Assembly (NCBI RefSeq): GCF_019145195.1
Contig: NZ_JAHSTW010000008.1
Coordinates: 186,001-250,000, forward strand
DNA: 64,000 nucleotides
Reading direction: 5' to 3'
Source: Pseudomonas siliginis
GTDB taxonomy: Bacteria > Pseudomonadota > Gammaproteobacteria > Pseudomonadales > Pseudomonadaceae
Of the stretch, positions 1 through 7,779 are shown piece after piece. A program made the translations under genes and the position numbers. Under the pieces are notes generated by a model. The model did no database searches and was not told the DNA's origin. It worked only from the letters and a program-made list of their open reading frames with translations. Within the stretch, counting starts at the first letter, position 1. Every line of letters begins with the position of its first letter.

Positions 1-625
1 GCTGCACCGTGGCGTAGATCACCAACGGGTTGAACAGCAGAATCAGCAGCGCCAGCTTCCAGTGCATCCACATCAGAATGCTGGCGGTGCCGACCAGGGT
101 CAGCATCGCGACGAGGAAGCGGCTGAGGGTTTCGCCGACGAATTTGTCGAGGGTATCCAGATCGGTGACCAGGTGCGTGGTCACCGTGCCGCTGCCGAGG
201 CTTTCGTATTCGCCGAGGGAAATGCGCTTGAGCCGCTCGATCAGGCGCACGCGAATGCGGTAGACGATGTCCTTGGCCAAGCGCGCGAACAGCCGCGACT
301 GCAACACGCCAAAACACAGGGCGCTGCAACGCAAGGTCAGGGTCACAACCAGCATCAGGCCGATATAACCCGCCGCCTGCTGCCACATGCTTGGCAGAAA
401 ATGATTCATGACTTTCAGTGCGGCATCGCCGTGGCCGAGCAGCACTTCGTCGACCAGCAATGGCAGCAGCAATGGAATCGGCACGCTGCACAGAGTCGCC
501 AGCACGGCCACGCCGTTGGCGATCCACAGGGATTTCTTGTGATGCAGTGCCAGACGCCGGACTTCAGCCCAGCTCAGCCGGTCGACACGCTCTACGGCTG
601 GCGTGTCATCGGCGCGGTCAGACAC
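1..625 (-). CDS. ABC transporter, fused permease/ATPase (N-terminal part, cut by window edge)
   Basis: The minus frame from 625 to the left edge gives about 208 codons without a stop. It starts at a GTG (625-623) that overlaps the TGA of the dsbA-like gene upstream, so the two are probably translationally coupled. The visible part reads as the membrane domain of an exporter-type ABC protein: a short cytoplasmic N-terminus, a hydrophobic helix near residues 33-55, a second near 85-105, the long cytoplasmic loop with the conserved GTVTTHLVTDLDTLD-like segment, then more helices. The ATP-binding domain would lie beyond position 1. The substrate cannot be told. The order trhO, dsbA-like, ABC exporter suggests one transcript. 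Confidence 0.8.
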   Translation of the reverse strand, partial: MSDRADDTPAVERVDRLSWAEVRRLALHHKKSLWIANGVAVLATLCSVPIPLLLPLLVDEVLLGHGDAALKVMNHFLPSMWQQAAGYIGLMLVVTLTLRCSALCFGVLQSRLFARLAKDIVYRIRVRLIERLKRISLGEYESLGSGTVTTHLVTDLDTLDKFVGETLSRFLVAMLTLVGTASILMWMHWKLALLILLFNPLVIYATVQ

Positions 626-1253
626 AGGCCGCGCGCTCCAGCCAGCGGCCGAGCAACGGCGACAGCTCGCTGAGCGGTTGATAGCCGTTGGTCAGCAGCG
701 CCAGTTGCCCGTTGCGCTCGGCGAGCAGGGTCGGAAAACCGGCGATGCCCAGATCCTGTACCCAGGTGAAATCGGCCTGGGTGGCCTTGTGCTGATCGGC
801 ATGATCGAACAACGCCGCGAATTCGATACGCGGCACACCGGCCTGTTCCGCCAGTTCGACCAGCACGCTGGCCTGAGTGACGTCGCGACCTTCGGCGTAA
901 AACGCCTGCTGGATCAGCCCGACCAATGTCCACGCGCAATCCGGCGCCAGACTGCGCGCGGTGACAACAGCGCGACAGGCAGGCTCGGTGTCGTAGACAA
1001 AACCGTCAGGCAGCGCGCCGTCGAACTTGAACGGCTGGCCGGTGGCCTCGGTGACCGCTTGCCAGTGCTCAAGAATGTAGCGCCGCGTGGTAGGCTCCAG
1101 CGCCGAACCGCTGCCGGTGCGCAGTCCGCCGACCACCAGATGCAGCTCGACTCCGGCTGCCTGCGCCTGCTCGACCAGTGCCTTGGCCACCGGAGCAAAC
1201 CCCCAGCACCATGAACACATCGGATCCATCACATAGAGCAGGCGCGCAGACAT
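618..1253 (-). CDS. DsbA family (FrnE-like) thioredoxin-fold oxidoreductase
   Basis: The 211-residue protein has a thioredoxin-fold active site CSWC at residues 13-16 right after the first strand, and a cis-proline loop (Gly-Phe-Pro174-Thr) near the C-terminus. This is the layout of the FrnE-like branch of DsbA proteins with a helical insertion between the two. There is no signal peptide, so it is probably cytoplasmic, unlike classical DsbA. It starts 2 bases after the trhO stop and its own stop overlaps the next gene's GTG start, so it sits in the middle of a tight three-gene operon. Thiol-disulfide exchange is the likely activity; the partner is unknown. Confidence 0.85.
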   Translation of the reverse strand: MSARLLYVMDPMCSWCWGFAPVAKALVEQAQAAGVELHLVVGGLRTGSGSALEPTTRRYILEHWQAVTEATGQPFKFDGALPDGFVYDTEPACRAVVTARSLAPDCAWTLVGLIQQAFYAEGRDVTQASVLVELAEQAGVPRIEFAALFDHADQHKATQADFTWVQDLGIAGFPTLLAERNGQLALLTNGYQPLSELSPLLGRWLERAACV

Positions 1254-1255
1254 GG

Positions 1256-2197
1256 TTAAGCCTCGGAGGATGCTTGCTTATAGTTGTAGCCGATCGGGTG
1301 CGGCTGGTTGCGTGCCTTGGCCAGTTCGATCTGCTTTTGCCGATCGATGGCGCTGCGCCGGGTTTTCTCGCTGAGCTTGTCCCAGCAGTGCGGGCAACTG
1401 ATGCCGGCGACGTAGTGCTCGGAGGCGCGATCTTCAACGCTGACCGGCGTGCGGCAGGCATGACATTGATCGTAGTCGCCTTCCGTCAGGTCGTGACGCA
1501 CGGTCACGCGGTTGTCAAAGACGAAGCAGTCGCCGCGCCACTTGGTTTCTTCCTGCGGCACCTCTTCGAGGTACTTCAGGATGCCGCCCTTGAGGTGGTA
1601 AACCTCTTCGAAGCCCTCGCCGAGCATGTAGCTCGAGGCTTTCTCGCAGCGAATGCCGCCGGTGCAGAACATCGCGACCTTCTTGTGCACGGCCGGGTCG
1701 AAGTGTTCTTTGATGTAGTCGGGAAACTCGCGAAAACTGGTGGTTTTCGGATCGATGGCGCCTTCGAAGGTGCCGATCGACACTTCGTAGTCGTTGCGCG
1801 TGTCGATCAACAGCACTTCCGGGTCGCTGATCAGCGCGTTCCAGTCCTGCGGTTCGACGTAGGTGCCGACCTTCTTGTTCGGGTCAACGCCTTCAACGCC
1901 GAGGGTGACGATCTCTTTCTTCAGCTTGACCTTGGTGCGATAGAACGGCTGTTCGTCGCAGTACGATTCCTTGTGGTCGATGTCGACCATGCGCGGATCG
2001 TTCTTGAGCCAGGCCAGCAGGCCGTCGATGCCTTCGCGGCTGCCGGAAACCGTGCCGTTGATGCCTTCTTCGGCGATCAGCAGAGTGCCTTTGATGCCGT
2101 TGTCGACCATCGCTTGCAGCAGTGGCTCGCGCAGGTCAACGTAATCTTCGAGGGTGACGAACTTGTACAGTGCCGCCACGACAATCGGTTGTGTCAT
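1256..2197 (-). CDS. trhO: tRNA uridine(34) hydroxylase TrhO (YceA-type rhodanese)
   Basis: The 313-residue protein matches the YceA/TrhO family, which makes 5-hydroxyuridine at the wobble base of certain tRNAs in an oxygen-dependent way. An acylphosphatase-like N-terminal part is followed by a rhodanese domain (about 115-215) with the Asp132 motif IDTRNDYE and the catalytic loop CTGGIRCEK (Cys178, second Cys184). A C-terminal stretch holds two Cys-x-x-Cys pairs (CHAC and CPHC) that may bind zinc. A TGGAGA ribosome site lies 8 bases before the ATG. It is the first gene of the trhO-dsbA-ABC operon. Confidence 0.92.
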   Translation of the reverse strand: MTQPIVVAALYKFVTLEDYVDLREPLLQAMVDNGIKGTLLIAEEGINGTVSGSREGIDGLLAWLKNDPRMVDIDHKESYCDEQPFYRTKVKLKKEIVTLGVEGVDPNKKVGTYVEPQDWNALISDPEVLLIDTRNDYEVSIGTFEGAIDPKTTSFREFPDYIKEHFDPAVHKKVAMFCTGGIRCEKASSYMLGEGFEEVYHLKGGILKYLEEVPQEETKWRGDCFVFDNRVTVRHDLTEGDYDQCHACRTPVSVEDRASEHYVAGISCPHCWDKLSEKTRRSAIDRQKQIELAKARNQPHPIGYNYKQASSEA

Positions 2198-2243
2198 GGG
2201 TATTTCTCCAGGTGGCTACCCTCGCAAAGGGTGAACCGGATTC

Positions 2244-2273
2244 AAAAAAAACGCGCCGGCTAAGCGGCGCGTT
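2244..2273 (-). terminator. Intrinsic terminator 5' of trhO
   Basis: On the minus strand a perfect 9-bp stem (AACGCGCCG / CGGCGCGTT) with a 6-base loop is followed by a run of T. It would end transcripts from the bolA side. It lies only about 45 bases before the trhO start codon, leaving no room for a separate trhO promoter downstream of it. Confidence 0.75.
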
Positions 2274-2337
2274 GCGGATTCTAGCAAAAACATGATGTGT
2301 TTTGGATTTACTCAGTCTTTGTGACAACACAAAACCT

Positions 2338-2470
2338 GTGGCGAGGGGATTTATCCCCGTTGGGTGGCGAAGCAACCCTAAACCCATTCAGCCCCGTTCC
2401 TTCTGCCAGGACCGTGGTTACAGGGTTTACGACTGCTGCGCAGCCGAACGGGGATAAATCCCCTCGCCAC
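2338..2470. repeat. REP-like repeat pair, GTGGCGAGGGGATTTATCCCCG family
   Basis: Two inverted copies of GTGGCGAGGGGATTTATCCCC face each other across about 90 bases, filling the space between trhO and bolA. A second pair of the same family is at 9387-9520. These are intergenic palindromic repeats common in fluorescent pseudomonads. Confidence 0.85.
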
Positions 2471-2491
2471 AAAAATCCCGCCACATCCAAA

Positions 2492-2791
2492 TCAGTGCTT
2501 GCTACCGCCGGCACAGGTCGGCGACGCCGGGGCGCCGTCGATTTCTGCCCATTCCTGCGGGGTGTAGGTGTGCAGCGCCAACGCATGGAACTCGCCCATC
2601 AGCTCGCCGAGCGTGCCGTAGACTTTCTGGTGGCGCTTGACCCGGTTCAGGCCTTCGAACTGCGCGCTGACCACCACCGCCTTGTAGTGGGTCTGTGACC
2701 CGCGACTGTGCATGTGGCTTTCGTCCAGCACTTGCAGGTGCTCAGGCTGTAACAGGGCCAGCGTCGATTCGATGCGTTGTTGCATGGTCAT
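2492..2791 (-). CDS. BolA family protein
   Basis: This small protein of about 99 residues has the BolA fold signature: an N-terminal helix (QQRIESTLALLQ), the HMHSRGSQTHYKAVVVS segment, and the RHQKVYGTLGELM-x-x-FHALAL helix with the conserved His residues. BolA proteins bind monothiol glutaredoxins through [2Fe-2S] clusters and act in iron-sulfur trafficking or stress morphology. I start it at ATG 2791 (7 bases after GGAG); an ATG at 2785 is also possible. It follows the DUF2059 gene by about 12 bases, so both are probably co-transcribed. Confidence 0.85.
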   Translation of the reverse strand: MTMQQRIESTLALLQPEHLQVLDESHMHSRGSQTHYKAVVVSAQFEGLNRVKRHQKVYGTLGELMGEFHALALHTYTPQEWAEIDGAPASPTCAGGSKH

Positions 2792-2803
2792 CACGAACTC
2801 CGC

Positions 2804-3319
2804 TTACTTCTTCTTGGCTGGCGCCGCGGCCGGGGTCAGCTCTTTGGTCATGTCGTCGAGCAGCTTGTTGACCACAGGCACCGCGCTTTCCAGTTTGCCC
2901 TGGGTCATCTGCGCCGATTGCTGGGTCAGCTGCGGCATTTTTTCCAGGACTTTCTTGCCCAGTGGCGACTGGTAGAAGGCAACCAGATCCTTGAGTTCGG
3001 ATTCGCTGAAGTTGCTGGTGTAGAGCTTGACCATGTCCGGCTTGAGCTTGTTCCAGCCGATGGCCTGGTCCAGCGCGGCGTTGGCCTTGGCCTGGTAGGT
3101 TTCGAGCACGGCTTTTTTCGACTCAGGGGCTTTGGTCTGTTCAAAGCGCTGGGCGAACATTTGCTGCACTTGCATGTACACCGGGGTACCCAGCTTGTCA
3201 GCGTGAGCCAGCGTCAGGAAAGCTTCGGCACTGGCGTTGTGGCTGGCGGTATCGGCAAGCACCTGGCCGCTGGCGCAAACCAGTGCAACCGCGGTACAGA
3301 TGGCGCGAAGACGAGTCAT
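2804..3319 (-). CDS. DUF2059 domain-containing exported protein
   Basis: The 171-residue protein starts at ATG 3319, which has AAAGGA 6 bases upstream; the longer reading frame upstream is not supported. Residues 1-22 form a Sec signal peptide (hydrophobic core, cut after VLA). The mature part carries the DUF2059 pattern near the middle: MVKLYTSNFSESELKDLVAFYQSPLGKKVLEK. It ends in an Ala/Pro/Lys-rich tail. The function of the family is unknown; it is likely periplasmic. It is divergent from fumC and upstream of bolA. Confidence 0.85.
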   Translation of the reverse strand: MTRLRAICTAVALVCASGQVLADTASHNASAEAFLTLAHADKLGTPVYMQVQQMFAQRFEQTKAPESKKAVLETYQAKANAALDQAIGWNKLKPDMVKLYTSNFSESELKDLVAFYQSPLGKKVLEKMPQLTQQSAQMTQGKLESAVPVVNKLLDDMTKELTPAAAPAKKK

Positions 3320-3510
3320 CGAGTTTCCTTTAAGCAAAGCGAGGTCGAACCCCAAGGGCGACCATTCTGCGCCTAACAATCGCTGTGGCTCAACCCCCGG
3401 CCCTTGCCGCGCTTGATTGGCGGGGTTTTGCGGTCAACAATCGAGCCGATGGAACCACCCGGGCCGACGCCGGCCTAAATTGCGCCAACAGACCAACAGG
3501 AGTGTGCACG

Positions 3511-4905
3511 ATGAGCCGTATCGAAACCGACAGCCTGGGCCAGATCGAGGTCCCGGACGACGCTTACTGGGGTGCTCAGACGCAACGCTCGCTGATCAAC
3601 TTCGCCATTGGTCAGGAACGCATGCCGCTACCGGTACTGCACGCCCTGGCGCTGATCAAGAAAGCCGCCGCGCGGGTCAACGACCGCAACGGCGACCTGC
3701 CCGCCGACATCGCCCGCCTGATCGAGCAGGCCGCCGATGAAGTGCTCGCCGGCGAGCATGACGAGCAGTTCCCGCTGGTGGTCTGGCAGACCGGCAGCGG
3801 CACCCAGAGCAACATGAACGTCAACGAAGTGATCGCCGGTCGCGCCAACGAACTGGCCGGCAACCCGCGTGGCGGCAAGTCGCCGGTGCACCCGAACGAT
3901 CACGTCAATCGCTCGCAAAGTTCCAACGACTGCTTCCCTACCGCGATGAGCATCGCCACCGCCAAAGCGGTGCAGGAACAACTGCTGCCGGCGATTGCCG
4001 AGCTGTCCGGCGGCCTTGCCGAACTGGCGGCGCGGCACATGAAACTGGTGAAGACCGGGCGCACGCACATGATGGACGCGACGCCGATCACCTTCGGTCA
4101 GGAACTGTCCGGCTTCATCGCGCAACTGGATTACGCCGAGCGCGCGATTCGTGCCGCGCTGCCGGCGGTTTGCGAACTGGCTCAGGGCGGCACCGCCGTT
4201 GGTACGGGTTTGAATTCACCGCACGGCTTCGGTGAGGCGATTGCCGCCGAACTCGCAGCACTGTCCGGTCTGCCGTTCGTCACCGCGCCGAACAAGTTCG
4301 CTGCACTGGCCGGTCATGAACCGTTGGTAACGCTGTCCGGCGCGCTGAAAACCCTCGCCGTGGCCTTGATGAAGATCGCCAACGACCTGCGTCTGCTGGG
4401 CTCAGGTCCTCGCGCAGGTTTCGCTGAAGTGAAGCTGCCGGCCAACGAACCGGGCAGTTCGATCATGCCCGGCAAGGTCAACCCGACCCAGTGCGAAGCG
4501 CTGTCGATGCTCGCCTGCCAGGTGCTCGGCAACGATGTGGCGATCGGTTTTGCCGCCAGTCAGGGGCACTTGCAGCTGAACGTGTTCAAACCGGTGATCA
4601 TCCACAACCTGCTGCAATCGATCCGTTTGCTCGGTGATGGCTGCAGCAACGTCCAGCAGCACTGCATTGCCGGGCTCGAACCGGATGCCGAGGTCATGGC
4701 CAAGCATCTGGAACGTGGATTGATGCTGGTGACCGCGCTGAACCCGCACATCGGTTATGACAAGTCGGCGGAGATCGCCAAGAAGGCTTACAGCGAAGGG
4801 CTGACTTTGCGTGAGGCTGCGTTGCAGCTCGGTTATCTGACTGATGAAGAGTTCGATGCCTGGGTGCGCCCGGAGAACATGATCGAGGCTGGCGCCAAGG
4901 GCTGA
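3511..4905 (+). CDS. fumC: Class II fumarate hydratase FumC
   Basis: The 464-residue length fits bacterial FumC. The family signature GSSIMPGKVNP is at residues 315-325, carrying the catalytic Ser loop, and the substrate-binding segments SGTQSNMNVNEV and KTGRTHMMDATP are intact. It converts fumarate to malate in the TCA cycle without an iron-sulfur cluster. The start at 3511 is chosen because ACAGGAG precedes it by 8 bases and the protein then begins MSRIETDSLG as in homologues; the longer open frame from 3385 has no such site. A REP pair follows the stop. Confidence 0.96.
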   Translation: MSRIETDSLGQIEVPDDAYWGAQTQRSLINFAIGQERMPLPVLHALALIKKAAARVNDRNGDLPADIARLIEQAADEVLAGEHDEQFPLVVWQTGSGTQSNMNVNEVIAGRANELAGNPRGGKSPVHPNDHVNRSQSSNDCFPTAMSIATAKAVQEQLLPAIAELSGGLAELAARHMKLVKTGRTHMMDATPITFGQELSGFIAQLDYAERAIRAALPAVCELAQGGTAVGTGLNSPHGFGEAIAAELAALSGLPFVTAPNKFAALAGHEPLVTLSGALKTLAVALMKIANDLRLLGSGPRAGFAEVKLPANEPGSSIMPGKVNPTQCEALSMLACQVLGNDVAIGFAASQGHLQLNVFKPVIIHNLLQSIRLLGDGCSNVQQHCIAGLEPDAEVMAKHLERGLMLVTALNPHIGYDKSAEIAKKAYSEGLTLREAALQLGYLTDEEFDAWVRPENMIEAGAKG

Positions 4906-4930
4906 GTCATGTAGCGCCTGAAAGTCCGTC

Positions 4931-4995
4931 TTCGCGAGCAGGCTCGCTCCCACAGGAAAATTGCACTCCAAAGTGGGAGCGAGCCTGCTCGCGAA
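4931..4995. repeat. REP pair, short-spacer type
   Basis: TTCGCGAGCAGGCTCGCTCCCACA and its inverted copy are separated by about 19 bases. The pair lies between the convergent ends of fumC and the EamA gene. Confidence 0.92.
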
Positions 4996-5013
4996 TACAG
5001 GCGCCGCCGATCG

Positions 5014-5973
5014 TCAGCCTGGCACAACCCTGGCCCGCCGCGCCCTGAGCCCGGCAATCAACGATGGCCCCAGCGCCACCAGCGCCGAACCCAGCACCAC
5101 CAGCACTGCCCCACCATAGCCCAGCGCATTGATCTGCTCGGCATGCACGTAGTCCGGCCAGATCCGCGCCGCAATCGCCACCGCCACAAACGTCACCAGC
5201 GGCGTGATTGCCAATGTTGCGCTGACACGCGACGCTTCCCAGTGCGCCAGCGCTTCGGCGAATGCGCCGTAGGCGATCAAGGTGTTCATGCAGCACGCCA
5301 GCAACAGCCAGCCCTGCAACGAGCTCAGGTTCAGCGCTTCAAGCGGATGCACCCACGGCGTAAGCAGCAACGCGCAGAACAGGTAGATCACCATCATCAC
5401 CTGGAGCGAATTCCACACCGTGAGCAATTGCTTCTGGCCCAGCGCATAAAAGGTCCAGACCGTCGACGCCAGCAGCACCAAGAGCACGCCGGCGGTGTAG
5501 TCGGACAGCGAGGTCAGCAGCTCGGCCAGACGCTGATTGAAGAACAGACCAAAGCCGACCAGCAACACCAGCAAGCCGATGCCCTGGCCAATGCTGAAGC
5601 GCTCCTTGAACACGAACAGACTGGCGATCAGCAGCATGATCGGACCCATTTGCACCACCAATTGCGCGGTGCCGGGGCTGAGCAGGTTGAGGCCCATCAG
5701 GTACAGCACGTAATTGCCGACCAGCCCCAGTACCGCCATCAGCACCAGCCAGCCGCCCTTCGGCCCGAGCACCTTGCGACTTGGCAGGCGCTTGACCGAA
5801 GCCAGATAGATGAACAGGCAGCCACCGGAAACCATCAGGCGAAACCAGGTCACCGTGACCGGGTCCATCACCTGCAATACCTGTTTGAGCTTGATCGGCA
5901 GGATGCCCCACAGAAACGCGGTCAGCAGCGCCAGGAACAGTCCGTACACCCAGCGCCCCGATGAAATGTGCAT
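5014..5973 (-). CDS. EamA/DMT family transporter
   Basis: The 319-residue protein is almost wholly hydrophobic with about ten predicted membrane helices in two five-helix halves, as in the drug/metabolite transporter superfamily (two EamA repeats, about 9-145 and 157-300). The C-terminus is short and Arg-rich (RARRARVV), consistent with a cytoplasmic end. Such inner-membrane proteins export metabolites such as amino acids or purines, but nothing here points to a specific substrate. It stands alone between a REP pair and the small DUF6316 gene. Confidence 0.88.
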   Translation of the reverse strand: MHISSGRWVYGLFLALLTAFLWGILPIKLKQVLQVMDPVTVTWFRLMVSGGCLFIYLASVKRLPSRKVLGPKGGWLVLMAVLGLVGNYVLYLMGLNLLSPGTAQLVVQMGPIMLLIASLFVFKERFSIGQGIGLLVLLVGFGLFFNQRLAELLTSLSDYTAGVLLVLLASTVWTFYALGQKQLLTVWNSLQVMMVIYLFCALLLTPWVHPLEALNLSSLQGWLLLACCMNTLIAYGAFAEALAHWEASRVSATLAITPLVTFVAVAIAARIWPDYVHAEQINALGYGGAVLVVLGSALVALGPSLIAGLRARRARVVPG

Positions 5974-6183
5974 GCGAACCCCAAAAGCCTGCTGACAAGG
6001 ACACTCATTCTAGGCGTCCGGCTGCGCACAACACAGGGACAGTTGCCGCCAGGCCGCGAATGAAACTGTGTAGGTCGCAGCAGTAAACCGGCGCGCCGCC
6101 GTTGATCGGCCGGGCAGGCGCACCAAGTGCTTCAGGCATAAGCTGATTGCAGACTTTTCAACGCATTAATCAGGGAGACCGAC

Positions 6184-6375
6184 ATGTACGCCATGCGCGC
6201 CGAGGACAGCGCCCCCGCCACCCGTTTTCGCAGCGACCGCATATGTCGGGTCAATGGCGAGCTGTATTTCAGTACCCGGGAAAATACCCTTGAGGGGCCG
6301 TTTGACGGTCAGGTGATCGAGCGGAAGATTCAGGCTTATATAGCGCGGATGCAGCGGCAGGATTCCAAGGGCTAA
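6184..6375 (+). CDS. DUF6316 family small protein
   Basis: This 63-residue protein has a clear GGGAG ribosome site 7 bases before its ATG. It carries a short conserved core (TRFRSDRICRVNGELYFSTRE) followed by EGPFDG and a helix. I recall this as a Pseudomonas-restricted family annotated DUF6316; its function is unknown. There is no signal peptide or membrane segment. It is isolated, with a second-family REP pair just downstream. Confidence 0.7.
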   Translation: MYAMRAEDSAPATRFRSDRICRVNGELYFSTRENTLEGPFDGQVIERKIQAYIARMQRQDSKG

Positions 6376-6386
6376 CCGTGTTGATC

Positions 6387-6462
6387 CCATCGCTGGCAAG
6401 CCAGCTCCCACAGTATTTTTGACATATACAAAACCTGTGGGAGCTGGCTTGCCAGCGATGGC
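6387..6462. repeat. REP pair, ATCGCTGGCAAGCCAGCTCCCACAG family
   Basis: Inverted copies of CATCGCTGGCAAGCCAGCTC are separated by about 28 bases. The same family recurs at 48145-48239. The core GCTGGCAAGCCAGC is itself palindromic. Confidence 0.9.
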
Positions 6463-6491
6463 GATCTGACCGACGACAACGAACGGAGGAT

Positions 6492-7676
6492 TTAGCGCAC
6501 CGCCTCAAATAACCCGCTCGCCCCCATGCCGCCGCCCACACACATGGTGACGATGCCGTAGCGCAAATTGCGTCGCTGCAACTCCCGGATCAAATGCCCG
6601 ACCTGACGCGAGCCGGTCATGCCGAACGGGTGGCCGATGGAAATCGAGCCGCCGTTGACGTTGTACTTGTCGTTGTCGATCTCCAGCCGGTCGCGGCTGT
6701 ACAGGCACTGTGAAGCGAACGCCTCGTTCAATTCCCACAGATCGATATCCGCTACCTGCAAGCCCTTGGCCTTGAGCAGTTTCGGCACCGAGAATACCGG
6801 GCCGATGCCCATTTCGTCCGGCTCGCAGCCGGCGACGGTGAAACCACGGAAAAACGCTTTCGGTTTGAGCCCCAGCTCCAGCGCTTTGTCCAGGCTCATC
6901 ACCAGTGTCATCGAGGCACCGTCGGACAGCTGCGAGGAATTGCCCGCCGTCACCGAACCGTCGTCGGCGAACACCGGTTTCAAACCGGCAAGGCTTTCGT
7001 AGGTGGTGTCCGGGCGGTTGCAGTCGTCGCGCTCGACCACGCCGTCGACAATCTGCACTTCGCCGCTGTGCTTGTCCTCGACCCGGTATTTCACCGCCAT
7101 CGGCACGATTTCATCATCGAACAAGCCCGCAGCCTGGGCCTGGGCCGTGCGCAGCTGGCTTTGCAGCGCATAGCGATCCTGGGCCTCGCGGCTGACGCCG
7201 TAACGGCGCGCCACCACTTCGGCGGTCTGGCCCATGGTGTAGTAGATGCCGGGAGTCTGTTGCTTGAGCAGCGGGTTGATCAGGTGATCGGTGTTGACGC
7301 TCTTCAGGGTCAGGCTGATCGACTCGACGCCGCCGGCGACGATGATGTCGCTGCAACCGGAGGCGATCTGGTTGGCGGCAATCGCAATGGCCTGCAAACC
7401 CGAGGAGCAGAAACGGTTGAGGGTCATGCCGGCGGTGCCGGTGCCCAGGCGCGATAGTACCGCGACGTTGCGGCCGATGTTGTAGCCCTGCGCGCCTTCG
7501 TTGGAGCCAGCGCCGACGATGCAGTCCTCGACGCTGGCCGGGTCGATATCGTTGCGGGTCAGCAGGGCATTGACGCAGTGGGCCGCCATGTCATCGGGGC
7601 GGGTCTGGTTGAACTTGCCGCGAAAGGATTTGGCCAGGCCGGTCCGCACGCTGTCGACGATCACCACTTCACGCAT
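6492..7676 (-). CDS. Acetyl-CoA C-acyltransferase (thiolase)
   Basis: The 394-residue protein starts at ATG 7676 (MREVVIVDSV) with GAGG about 6 bases upstream. Thiolase catalytic residues are all present: Cys90 in NRFCSSGLQA, His349 in GHPFGMTG and Cys379 in CVGGGMGASG. Thiolases either condense acetyl-CoA units or cleave 3-ketoacyl-CoA; the NRFCSSG motif is nearer to degradative acyl-CoA thiolases. It is a single gene with no fadB-type partner next to it, so its exact pathway is open. Confidence 0.93.
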   Translation of the reverse strand: MREVVIVDSVRTGLAKSFRGKFNQTRPDDMAAHCVNALLTRNDIDPASVEDCIVGAGSNEGAQGYNIGRNVAVLSRLGTGTAGMTLNRFCSSGLQAIAIAANQIASGCSDIIVAGGVESISLTLKSVNTDHLINPLLKQQTPGIYYTMGQTAEVVARRYGVSREAQDRYALQSQLRTAQAQAAGLFDDEIVPMAVKYRVEDKHSGEVQIVDGVVERDDCNRPDTTYESLAGLKPVFADDGSVTAGNSSQLSDGASMTLVMSLDKALELGLKPKAFFRGFTVAGCEPDEMGIGPVFSVPKLLKAKGLQVADIDLWELNEAFASQCLYSRDRLEIDNDKYNVNGGSISIGHPFGMTGSRQVGHLIRELQRRNLRYGIVTMCVGGGMGASGLFEAVR

Positions 7677-7779
7677 GGCATACCTCATTGTTGTTGTCGG
7701 TTGAGAGTGAACCTGAGCATAAGTCCACCTTCTTGCCGACCGCGAGGATCATTCACCCGGCGTATGCGCGGCCATCGCT

